64,000 bases of DNA from Methylobacillus sp. MM3 (lineage in GTDB: Bacteria; Pseudomonadota; Gammaproteobacteria; Burkholderiales; Methylophilaceae): contig NZ_LXTQ01000040.1 in assembly GCF_001645185.1 (NCBI RefSeq), forward strand, positions 124,001 through 188,000. The letters are read 5' to 3'. The translations under genes and the position numbers were made by a program. This document shows, in pieces, positions 35,886 to 45,518 of the stretch. Each line of letters starts with the position of its first letter. Position 1 is the first letter of the stretch. The notes below the pieces were generated by a model. It was not told the origin of the DNA, did no database searches, and saw nothing but the letters and a program-made list of their open reading frames with translations.

Positions 35886-37397
35886 ATGCGTTCCGTGCTC
35901 GATGCGGTCGCAACCGCAAATTCTCAAGCCATTGCGCTGCGCGGGGTCACAGGTGTAGTCACCTATGGCGATCTGCAGGCGTCGGTCGCGCATGCAGCAG
36001 GACATTTGCGCGATTCCTCACCGCGCGTGGTTGGCCTCGCGCTGGACAACGGCCCGGCCTGGGCGGCTATTGACCTCGCGGCCATGCAAGCCAAGGTTCC
36101 GCTCGTACCGCTGCCTTTCTTCTTCTCCGCCGGGCAGCTTGCCCATGCCATCAAGGATGCCGGTATCGACTGCATTCATACCGATCAGCCGGAACAGTTC
36201 GAGAAACTCTTCGCGCAGATAAATATTGCAGTCCGCGAGCGCAACGAATGCCGCATCCATGGCCAGGCCGTCACCGAGTTCCGGCTGGAAGGCGTGCCCG
36301 CAGTCGCATTGCCGCCCGGCACGGCCAAGATCACCTATACCTCGGGCACCACCGGCAGTCCCAAGGGCGTATGCCTGGGAATGCGAGCGATGGATCTGGT
36401 CGCGCATTCGCTGCTGGAGGCGACCGATGCGCGTTCATCCGATCGTCATGCCAGTCTGATGCCGCTGTCGACTTTGCTGGAAAACATCGCCGGACTGTAT
36501 GTTCCGCTGCTCGCCAGTGCAACCGCGGTGCTGCTGCCCTTTGCCGAGATCGGCCTGCGCGGCGCCAGCGGGCTGGACGTGCAGAAAATGGCGGCGTCGC
36601 TGCTTGCATGCGATGCGACTACCACCATCCTGACCCCCGAAATGCTGCGCGGACTGGTAGCGATCGCGGCCGCCGGGCACCCGTTGCCGCAAAGTCTGCG
36701 TTTCGTCGCCGTGGGCGGCGCGCCGGTGGCGGAGCGCTTGCTCCAGCATGCCTACGCATTGGGCATGCCCGTGTTCGAAGGTTATGGCCTCTCGGAGTGC
36801 GCATCCGTCGTATCGCTGAATACCGCCTCCGCGAATGCCTTGGGCACGGCCGGGCGGCCCTTGCCGCACGTGCGTCTTGCGTTTTCGCAGGAGGGTGAAA
36901 TCCTCGTCGCCGGCGCCATCATGCTGGGCTATACCGGCAATGCCGAGTGCAACATGCAGGAGGGCTACTGGCCGACCGGCGACCTCGGGTTTCTCGATGC
37001 GCAAGGTTTTTTGCATATTACCGGCCGCAAGAAAAATATTTTCATCACCTCGTTCGGCCGCAACGTCGCGCCGGAATGGGTGGAGCGCGAACTCACCTTG
37101 TCCCCGGACATCGCACAGGCCGCCGTATTCGGAGAGGGCCGGCCGTGGAATGTCGCGGTGATTGTGCCGCGCGGCACGATGCCGGAAGCCGCTGCACGTA
37201 TCGAGCAAGCAATCGCGGATGCGAACGCGCACTTGCCGGATTACGCCTGCATTCGCAACTGGCTGCCGGCGCAGGCGCCATTTACCCCCGCCAGCGGACA
37301 GATGACGCCCAACGGGCGCCTTCGGCGCGACGCCATCCACTCGGTGTATCAGGAACAGATCGATCTTTTGTATGAGGAAAATCTCAATGTTTTATGA
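35886..37397 (+). CDS. AMP-dependent acyl-ligase (acyl-CoA synthetase-like)
   Basis: A 503-residue ANL-superfamily enzyme. The P-loop TYTSGTTGSPKG is at about 150-161, the A5 motif GYGLSE at 299-304, and TGDLGFLDAQGFLHITGRKK begins at 364. The order and length fit a fatty-acyl-CoA or acyl-AMP ligase. The A10 motif reads MTPNGRLRRDAI: the usual catalytic lysine appears to be arginine, which may weaken adenylation or point to a special substrate. The start at 35886 follows the previous stop by two bases, and the end overlaps the next gene by 11. Confidence 0.88.
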   Translation: MRSVLDAVATANSQAIALRGVTGVVTYGDLQASVAHAAGHLRDSSPRVVGLALDNGPAWAAIDLAAMQAKVPLVPLPFFFSAGQLAHAIKDAGIDCIHTDQPEQFEKLFAQINIAVRERNECRIHGQAVTEFRLEGVPAVALPPGTAKITYTSGTTGSPKGVCLGMRAMDLVAHSLLEATDARSSDRHASLMPLSTLLENIAGLYVPLLASATAVLLPFAEIGLRGASGLDVQKMAASLLACDATTTILTPEMLRGLVAIAAAGHPLPQSLRFVAVGGAPVAERLLQHAYALGMPVFEGYGLSECASVVSLNTASANALGTAGRPLPHVRLAFSQEGEILVAGAIMLGYTGNAECNMQEGYWPTGDLGFLDAQGFLHITGRKKNIFITSFGRNVAPEWVERELTLSPDIAQAAVFGEGRPWNVAVIVPRGTMPEAAARIEQAIADANAHLPDYACIRNWLPAQAPFTPASGQMTPNGRLRRDAIHSVYQEQIDLLYEENLNVL

Positions 37398-38067
37398 CGA
37401 ACTGCTCGCCGCGACCGAACGCGAGCGCAACGAGCTGCTGAATCTGCCGTTGATCCGCGCCGGCGCGGCGGGGCAGGTGAACCGCGATATGTACATCGCA
37501 TTCCTGGCCGAAGCCTATCACCACGTCAAGCACACCGTACCGATGCTGATGAGTTGCGGCGCGCGCCTGCCCGAGCGTTACGAATGGCTGCGCGAAGCGG
37601 TGGCGGAATACGTCGTAGAGGAAATCGGCCATCAGGAATGGATACTCAACGACATCAAGGCCTGTGGCGCGGATGCCGAAGCCGTGCGCAACGGCAGCCC
37701 CGGAATGGCGACAGAGATCATGGTGGCCTACGCCTACGACGCGATTGCGCGGGTGAACCCCATCGCATTTTTCGGCATGGTGCTGGTGCTGGAAGGCACC
37801 AGCGTCGAGGTGGCCACGCGCGCCGGCGAGGCCATCAGGAACAGCCTCGGGCTTGGCAGCGAAGCCTTCACCTATCTCACATCGCATGGCTCGCTGGATG
37901 TCGGCCACACGGATTTCTACGCCAGGCTGATCAATCGCATCGACGATCCTGCCGACCGCGAGGTGCTGATACACGCGGCCCGCGTCTTCTACAAACTTTA
38001 CGGCGACATCTTCCGCGAACTTGCAGCGCGCTTCTTCCCGGCCATCGCCGAAAAGGCCGCCGCATGA
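37387..38067 (+). CDS. heme-oxygenase-like diiron oxidase (TenA/CADD/UndA-like)
   Basis: A 226-residue all-helical protein of the TenA-like superfamily. It does not show the TenA thiaminase cysteine motif. It has instead a metal-binding set: Glu42 and His49 (AEAYHHVKH), Glu79-x2-His82 (EEIGHQEW), Glu136 (LVLEGTS) and His167-x3-Asp171-x2-His174 (SHGSLDVGH). The last spacing equals that of CADD, and ExxH matches UndA, which cleaves fatty acids to alkenes. An oxygen-using diiron enzyme acting on an acyl chain is likely; the product is unknown. The start at 37387 has GAGGA; 37372 is possible. Confidence 0.82.
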   Translation: MFYDELLAATERERNELLNLPLIRAGAAGQVNRDMYIAFLAEAYHHVKHTVPMLMSCGARLPERYEWLREAVAEYVVEEIGHQEWILNDIKACGADAEAVRNGSPGMATEIMVAYAYDAIARVNPIAFFGMVLVLEGTSVEVATRAGEAIRNSLGLGSEAFTYLTSHGSLDVGHTDFYARLINRIDDPADREVLIHAARVFYKLYGDIFRELAARFFPAIAEKAAA

Positions 38068-38882
38068 GCCTCAAGGGAAAACGCATCCTGCTAACCGGGG
38101 CAACCGGCGGCATCGGTTATCCGCTGGCGCTGGCGCTGGCCGCCAAGGGCGCGCGTCTCGCGCTGGTGGATCGCAACGGCGAACGGCAGGAGGAAATCCG
38201 CGAGGAAATCGTGCGCAGCGGAGGCGATGCGGTGAGTATCGTCATCGACTTGCTGCAAAACCAGGCGCCAGCCAGTGCCGTGAGAATCGCCATGCAGTCG
38301 CTGGGCGGGTTGGACATGCTGATCAACAACGCCGGCATGATCGATTTCACGCTGTTCCAGCAACAGGATCCGGCGCGTATCGCGCAGGTCATGAGCATCA
38401 ACGCCGTCGTGCCGATGCAGCTCGCACACGCGGTGCTGCCGCAATTTCTCGCGCAAGGCAGCGGGCGCATCGTGAATATCGGCTCGACTTTCGGTTCGAT
38501 AGGTTTTCCGCATCACGCCGTCTACAGCGCCAGCAAGTTCGCGGTGCGCGGTTTCTCGGAAGCACTGCGCCGCGAGCTGGAAGACAGCGGCGTGGAAGTC
38601 ACCTACATCGCGCCGCGCGCGACGCGTACCGCGCTCAACGATGCGGCGGCCGTGCGCATGATGGAGACCAATCGTATCGCCATGGATGATCCGGAAGTCG
38701 TTGCGCAAATCATCGTCCGCGCCATCGAACAAGGCCGCAAGGAATGTTACATCGGCGGGCCGGAATCGATCTTTGCCCGCCTCAACGGCGTCCTGCCGCG
38801 CCTGGTGGATGCAGGCCTCAAGAAAAAAACCCGCGTCGCGCATGCGTTTGCCGATCGCGGCGTTTCAATAAACCCTGAATGA
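38064..38882 (+). CDS. short-chain dehydrogenase/reductase
   Basis: A 272-residue Rossmann-fold oxidoreductase. The cofactor motif TGATGGIG is at 11-18, with NNAG (about 91-94) and the catalytic Ser...Tyr154-x3-Lys158 in GSTFGSIGFPHHAVYSASK. The Asp-Arg at the end of strand 2 (LVDRNGE) hints at NAD(H) preference. The ATG overlaps the previous stop (ATGA). With the ligase and diiron oxidase before it, it probably reduces or oxidises an acyl-chain intermediate. Confidence 0.9.
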   Translation: MSLKGKRILLTGATGGIGYPLALALAAKGARLALVDRNGERQEEIREEIVRSGGDAVSIVIDLLQNQAPASAVRIAMQSLGGLDMLINNAGMIDFTLFQQQDPARIAQVMSINAVVPMQLAHAVLPQFLAQGSGRIVNIGSTFGSIGFPHHAVYSASKFAVRGFSEALRRELEDSGVEVTYIAPRATRTALNDAAAVRMMETNRIAMDDPEVVAQIIVRAIEQGRKECYIGGPESIFARLNGVLPRLVDAGLKKKTRVAHAFADRGVSINPE

Positions 38883-38894
38883 AGGAGTAATTCC

Positions 38895-39536
38895 ATGAAG
38901 AAATTGATAGCAATCATGGCCCTGGCGCTGCTTGCCGTCACCGCCGCCCATGCCGGCAATGAGCTGGATGGCGCCATCGTGCGATTGCAGCACGACTGGG
39001 CGAAGGCCAATTACCACACCGCCAAGGACGAGCAGGAGGCGGCATTCAAGACGCTGGCCGACCGCGCACATCAGATTTCGGCCACCAGACCGGACAAGGC
39101 GGAAGCGATGATCTGGGAGGCCATCGTGCAAAGCGGCTACGCCAAAGCCAAGGGCGGCATCGGTGCGCTGAAGCATGCCGAACAGGCGCGCGATCTGCTG
39201 CGCGCCTCGCTCAAGCTCAATCCGCAGGCATTGCAAGGCTCGGCCTACACCTCGCTGGGTTCGCTGTACTACAAGGTGCCGCGCTGGCCGCTCGGTTTCG
39301 GCGACAAGAAAAAAGCGCGCGAGTATCTGGAAAAGGCGTTGCAAGTAAACCCGGACGGTATCGATCCCAACTATTTCTATGCCGATTTTCTGCTGGAGCA
39401 GGGCGAGACAGCCAAGGCCATCGAGTATTTCAACAAGGCGCTGAACGCCCCGGCGCGTCCCGGCCGCGAGGATGCCGATGCGGGTCGCAGGGCTGATATC
39501 GAGGAAGGCCTGCAGAAGGCAAAGCAACGCTCATGA
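38895..39536 (+). CDS. secreted TPR-like protein
   Basis: A 213-residue periplasmic protein with signal peptide (about 1-20, MKKLIAIMALALLAVTAAHA). Helical repeats follow (LKLNPQALQGSAYTSLGSLY, LQVNPDGIDPNYFYADFL, KAIEYFNKAL). Similar 20-kDa proteins are known as TPR or 'outer membrane lipoprotein carrier-like' partners without defined roles. It lies 12 bases after the SDR gene, and its stop overlaps the start of the YejM-like gene. Confidence 0.82.
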   Translation: MKKLIAIMALALLAVTAAHAGNELDGAIVRLQHDWAKANYHTAKDEQEAAFKTLADRAHQISATRPDKAEAMIWEAIVQSGYAKAKGGIGALKHAEQARDLLRASLKLNPQALQGSAYTSLGSLYYKVPRWPLGFGDKKKAREYLEKALQVNPDGIDPNYFYADFLLEQGETAKAIEYFNKALNAPARPGREDADAGRRADIEEGLQKAKQRS

Positions 39537-41461
39537 TGACTTCCCCGCAACAGGCTTCATCGGCACGCACGACACTCGTCTGGTATTTTGCGTTTACGTA
39601 TCTGGCCCTGTGCTGGATCAACTACGCCAATCTCGATATCGCCTCGGCGCGAGCCATCGGAGCGGGAGCCGTGTTTTTCCTGCTGAATGCCTACGCCAGT
39701 TATAACGCGATGTATTTGTTCCCGGCCCTGCTGCTGACCTGGCTCGCTGGGCGTCCCGGAATATGGAAAGCCTTGCGGGCTCCCACATTTATCGGCGCTG
39801 CCGCGCAAACCGCCGCCGTCGCCAGCGGTGCGCTCACCACGCTGTTCTTTTACGCCAACAATCAGCTGCACGCGCTGTATGGCATGTTCGTCAACGGTTT
39901 CGTCGTCAATCTGGTCGTGACGCCGGGCGGACTTGAATCCCTCGGCGGCAGCGCGGCATCCAGCCTCGGCTTCGTGGTGGTCGGCGCTGCATTTCTCGTC
40001 GGCCATGCGGCGCTTTTATTCATGCTCAACTGGATATCGAGACATCCTGCGGCGATGCGGCTCAATATCCGCAGGCTGGCGTGGCCGTTGGCGGGCGTGT
40101 TCTTCCTGTCGACTCTGGGCGATCGTGCGGCCTACGCCTATACCAACGCATTGAGCCAGGACACCGACATGCTGGTGCTGACACAAGGCGTGCCGTATTA
40201 CGTGAGCCTCACCGCGCGTCATTTTTTTACGCGGCTCGGGTTCAAGGTGGCGCCGGAGGAAAAGGTCGCCAGCATCCACGGTCAATTGCGCTATCCGGCC
40301 CAGCCCATTACGTTCGACAAGCCTGCCAAGCCGTATAACATCGTCTGGCTGGTATCCGAATCCTGGCGCGCGGATACGCTGAATCCCGACATCATGCCGA
40401 ACACGGCGGCCTTCGCCGGCCAGGCGCAAACCTTCAGGCTGCATTACAGCGGTGGCAACGGCACGCGCGTCGGCGTATTCACGATGATGACCGGCGTGCC
40501 GGGCAGCTACTGGCCGGCGTTTTACGAAAGTCATCGCAGCGCGCCGCTGATCGATGCGCTGCGCCAGCAGGGTTACCAGATGTCGCTGTACACCAGCGCC
40601 AAGTTTTCCTATCCCGAATTCGATCAGACCATATTCAGCAGCGTGCCCAAAGAGGATTTGCACTGGGTCGAAACCGGCGAAGGGTGGCAGAGGGATCGCA
40701 AGAACGTCGGCGATATGCTGGATTTCATCGACAAGCGCGATCCGGCCAAGCCATTCTTTACCTTCATGTTCTTCGAGTCGCCGCATGCCCGCTATTACTT
40801 CCCGCCGGAAAGCGTGATCCGCCGTCCGTACCGCGACGATATCAATTACGCGACGCTGGATCGCAGCGAGTTGCGCAAGGATATGGGCCTGATCAAGAAC
40901 CGTTACCTGAACGCGGTGCATCATCTGGATAGTCAGTTCGCGCGGGTGTTCGATTACCTGGAAGCACATAATCTGCTGGAAAACACCATCGTGGTGGCGC
41001 TCGGCGATCACGGCGAGGAATTTCTGGAGCAAGGATACTGGGGACATAACTCGACGTTCTCGGATCCACAGACCCGCACGCCGTTGATCGTATGGATACC
41101 GGGAATGAAGCCTGCGGTGCACGACAAGCTCACCAGCCATCTCGATTTGCCACCGACCATCATGCCGTTGCTGGGCGTGAAGAACCCCGCGTCGGATTAT
41201 TCAACCGGCATCGATCTAATGTCGACCGAGCAGCACGAGTACATCACGCTCAGCGACTGGTCGCATATCGGCTACAAGGATAATGTGGTGAAGATTACGT
41301 TGCCGATGAATGCGCAGGGCGTGGTGGGCAAGAAAGTCGTGGGCCCGCATGACGAAGTGCTGACCGCGCGGCAGGCAAAAACGTTGTTCAAGGAAGAGCA
41401 GTCGCACTTGGTGAAGCTGATGCAGGAAATCGGTCGGTTTACCCGTCCGGCAAGAAACTGA
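39533..41461 (+). CDS. YejM/PbgA-like membrane sulfatase-fold protein
   Basis: A 642-residue inner-membrane protein. Five or so membrane segments (about 20-215) form a DUF3413-like N-terminal domain. The periplasmic alkaline-phosphatase/sulfatase-fold domain (about 260-630) includes IVWLVSESWRADTLNPDIMP, YSGGNGTRVGVFTMMTG and VVALGDHGEEFLEQGYWGHN. In E. coli YejM senses lipopolysaccharide and controls LpxC turnover. Its place at the end of a sigma-54 operon with acyl-chain enzymes suggests an envelope-lipid role. ATGATG overlaps the previous stop. Confidence 0.87.
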   Translation: MMTSPQQASSARTTLVWYFAFTYLALCWINYANLDIASARAIGAGAVFFLLNAYASYNAMYLFPALLLTWLAGRPGIWKALRAPTFIGAAAQTAAVASGALTTLFFYANNQLHALYGMFVNGFVVNLVVTPGGLESLGGSAASSLGFVVVGAAFLVGHAALLFMLNWISRHPAAMRLNIRRLAWPLAGVFFLSTLGDRAAYAYTNALSQDTDMLVLTQGVPYYVSLTARHFFTRLGFKVAPEEKVASIHGQLRYPAQPITFDKPAKPYNIVWLVSESWRADTLNPDIMPNTAAFAGQAQTFRLHYSGGNGTRVGVFTMMTGVPGSYWPAFYESHRSAPLIDALRQQGYQMSLYTSAKFSYPEFDQTIFSSVPKEDLHWVETGEGWQRDRKNVGDMLDFIDKRDPAKPFFTFMFFESPHARYYFPPESVIRRPYRDDINYATLDRSELRKDMGLIKNRYLNAVHHLDSQFARVFDYLEAHNLLENTIVVALGDHGEEFLEQGYWGHNSTFSDPQTRTPLIVWIPGMKPAVHDKLTSHLDLPPTIMPLLGVKNPASDYSTGIDLMSTEQHEYITLSDWSHIGYKDNVVKITLPMNAQGVVGKKVVGPHDEVLTARQAKTLFKEEQSHLVKLMQEIGRFTRPARN

Positions 41462-41516
41462 AATGGGTTGCTCTAGCGCTCGAGTTCACGCGGCTTCCAG
41501 CGTGCTGATGGGTTGT

Positions 41517-41538
41517 CGTTAGCCCTTCCGGGCTAGCG
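41517..41538. terminator. possible terminator hairpin after the six-gene run
   Basis: CGTTAGCCC, TTCC, GGGCTAGCG forms a nine-pair stem with one G-T pair. The T tract after it is broken (GTTATATCGTTG), so termination is uncertain. Confidence 0.4.
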
Positions 41539-41590
41539 GTTATATCGTTGTTTCCTTGCTATTATTGGCGTTTTCGAGTACTTTCTCGGC

Positions 41591-41656
41591 ATTGCTAGGG
41601 GTCTGCCGCGAGGCAGTGAGAAACACCCTTCGAACCTGATGCGGGTCATGCCGCCG

Positions 41657-41667
<11 letters not shown>
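41591..41667 (+). ncRNA. TPP riboswitch (thi box) aptamer
   Basis: The conserved words are present in order: AGGGGT, a CTGCC/GGCAG stem, GTGAGA, ACCCTTCGAACCTGAT, GGGTCATGCC, then GTAGGGAAGC. The P1 stem can form from TGCT (41593-41596) and AGCA (41663-41666). It lies upstream of thiC, its usual target. Confidence 0.92.
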
Positions 41668-43619
<1,952 letters not shown>

Positions 43620-43708
43620 TTTCAGTTTCGTTCGAGCGTACACCGCGAGGCCGCCGCTTGCCGCTCTGGGCGCGCCTTCGCCCTGTCTTCGCTCGAATGC
43701 TCGCTGAA

Positions 43709-43984
43709 ATGAAAGCCGTTGTTTGCCGGGAGGGCTGCGGTGCCTGTTGCATCGCGCCTTCCATCCATTCGCCCCTGCCGGGCATGCCGCACGGCAAACC
43801 GGCAGGCGTGCGATGCGTACAGCTTACCGAAGATAATCGCTGCGCCGTGTTCGGCCAGCCCGAGCGGCCGGCTTTTTGCGGCGGTTTGCGACCGTCGGAG
43901 GAAATGTGCGGCGAAACCCGCACGCACGCCCTGCAGTGGCTGGAGCGTCTGGAACGCGCCACCACTCCCAATTCGCCCGCATGA
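43709..43984 (+). CDS. YkgJ-type cysteine-cluster protein
   Basis: A 91-residue protein with eight-cysteine-type pattern: CREGCGACCIAPSIHSPLPG, then VRCVQL, RCAVFG, FCGGL and MCGE. I recognise it as the YkgJ/CxxCxxCC family, which probably binds zinc or an iron-sulfur cluster; role unknown. ATG at 43709 gives the family's usual short N terminus; ATG 43697 and TTG 43658 are alternatives. Confidence 0.82.
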   Translation: MKAVVCREGCGACCIAPSIHSPLPGMPHGKPAGVRCVQLTEDNRCAVFGQPERPAFCGGLRPSEEMCGETRTHALQWLERLERATTPNSPA

Positions 43985-44029
43985 TTGACGCGGCCTTGTA
44001 ACCTTTACCCCGGATAATAGAACCTCTGT

Positions 44030-44830
44030 ATGGATATTCTCATTCTCATCAAGGCTTTCATCCTCGGCGTCGTCGAAGGCGCTACCGAATTTCTCCCCAT
44101 TTCCAGCACCGGTCACCTCATCATCGTCGGCGATCTCCTGCAATTCAATTCCGAGCGCGACAAGGTCTTCAAGATCGTCATCCAGCTTGGCGCGATTCTG
44201 GCGATCTGCTGGGAATACCGGGCGCGGCTGGGGCATGTGGTTGCAAATGTGGGGGAGCCTGCATCGAAGCGGCTGTTCGTCAATATTGCGCTGGCCTTCC
44301 TGCCGGCGGCAATTCTGGGCGTGCTGTTTCACGACATCATCAAGACCTATCTCTTCACGCCGCTGACTGTGTCGATGGCGCTGATACTGGGCGGTTTCGC
44401 CATTCTGCTCATCGAGAAATACAAGCCCGAATTCGATACCGCGACGGTGGATGACATGGACTGGAAGCACGCGCTCAAGATCGGCCTCGCGCAATCCATG
44501 GCGCTCTTCCCCGGTGTGTCGCGTGCCGGCGCCACCATCCTCGGCGGCGTGGTGTTCGGGTTGTCGCGCAAGGCAGCGGCGGAGTTTTCATTTTTTCTGG
44601 CGATTCCCATCATGTTCGCCGCCACCGGTTACGATCTTTTCAAGAATTGGGAGTTGTTGCATGCGAACGACATTCCGGTTTTTGCTGTCGGATTCATAAC
44701 CGCATTCTTCAGCGCATTGCTCATGGTGCGCGGCCTGCTCAAATATGTATCCAACCATGACTTCCGCATTTTTGCCTGGTATCGCATCGTGTTCGGCCTG
44801 ATCGTGCTGGCGTATTTTTCGAGTAAATAA
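44030..44830 (+). CDS. uppP: undecaprenyl-diphosphatase
   Basis: A 266-residue inner-membrane protein (BacA/UppP), which recycles the lipid carrier of cell-wall synthesis. Both family motifs are present: [19 protein letters not shown] near the N terminus, and [17 protein letters not shown] near 160. About eight membrane segments. Confidence 0.97.
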   Translation: MDILILIKAFILGVVEGATEFLPISSTGHLIIVGDLLQFNSERDKVFKIVIQLGAILAICWEYRARLGHVVANVGEPASKRLFVNIALAFLPAAILGVLFHDIIKTYLFTPLTVSMALILGGFAILLIEKYKPEFDTATVDDMDWKHALKIGLAQSMALFPGVSRAGATILGGVVFGLSRKAAAEFSFFLAIPIMFAATGYDLFKNWELLHANDIPVFAVGFITAFFSALLMVRGLLKYVSNHDFRIFAWYRIVFGLIVLAYFSSK

Positions 44831-44845
44831 CCGAGTAACCATTCC

Positions 44846-45472
44846 TTGTGCGACTACGACACCCTTGTTAAAACGCTGCACCGCTTTGCGGATCAATCCA
44901 AAGAGCGTCCGCTGACGTTGGGCGAGGCTTTGGACTCACTGGATGAAGCAGCTTATGCTTTCATCGCAATTATCCTGGTGCTGCCTTTCGTGCAGCCAGT
45001 ACCGCTGGGGCCGATTACGGTTCTTGGTGGGTTGGCATTCGCCACGCTGGGGTGGCAGCTGATGCGCGGTCACGAATCGCCGATGCTGCCGCAGAAGATG
45101 CAGTCGATCGAGTTTAGCGAGAAAAGCTGGCGCATCCTGGTCAATGTCTGCCTCAAGATACTTGGGTTCTGCCGCAAATTCACGCGGCCGCGGCATACCG
45201 GGCTGGTGACCGGGCGCAAGGGGCAAAAAATCGGCGGATTCATCCTGCTGTCGGGCGGTGTGCTGATGGCAATTCCGTTCGGCGTGCTGCCGTTCAACAA
45301 CGTGCTGCCGGCATTGGCGATTCTGTTCTATGGCATCGGTGAGCTGGAAGAGGACGGCCTGATGGTATTCATCGCCTTTTTCTGGCTGGCGTTCACGGTA
45401 CTGTATTTCGGCGCGTTTTTCGTTGCGCTGTGGTTTTTTGGTCAGGAAGCGCTCGCCTATTTCAAGTGGTAA
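44846..45472 (+). CDS. ExoD-family membrane protein
   Basis: A 208-residue protein with the ExoD pattern: LGEALDSLDEAAYAFIAIIL, then PFVQPVPLGPITVLGGLAF, and several C-terminal membrane segments. ExoD affects exopolysaccharide production in rhizobia by an unknown mechanism. No ATG is in place; TTG at 44846 is the likely start, 15 bases after uppP. Confidence 0.82.
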   Translation: MCDYDTLVKTLHRFADQSKERPLTLGEALDSLDEAAYAFIAIILVLPFVQPVPLGPITVLGGLAFATLGWQLMRGHESPMLPQKMQSIEFSEKSWRILVNVCLKILGFCRKFTRPRHTGLVTGRKGQKIGGFILLSGGVLMAIPFGVLPFNNVLPALAILFYGIGELEEDGLMVFIAFFWLAFTVLYFGAFFVALWFFGQEALAYFKW

Positions 45473-45518
45473 GCCGGTGCTAAACTGAATAAATTACGCT
45501 CGATTGAGGAAGATCAGA

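Noticed and set aside
37387-38067. Thiaminase II (TenA) for thiamine salvage, since thiC lies 4 kb downstream
   Set aside because: The catalytic cysteine pattern of TenA is absent and diiron-type ligands are present; thiC has its own riboswitch and is outside the operon.
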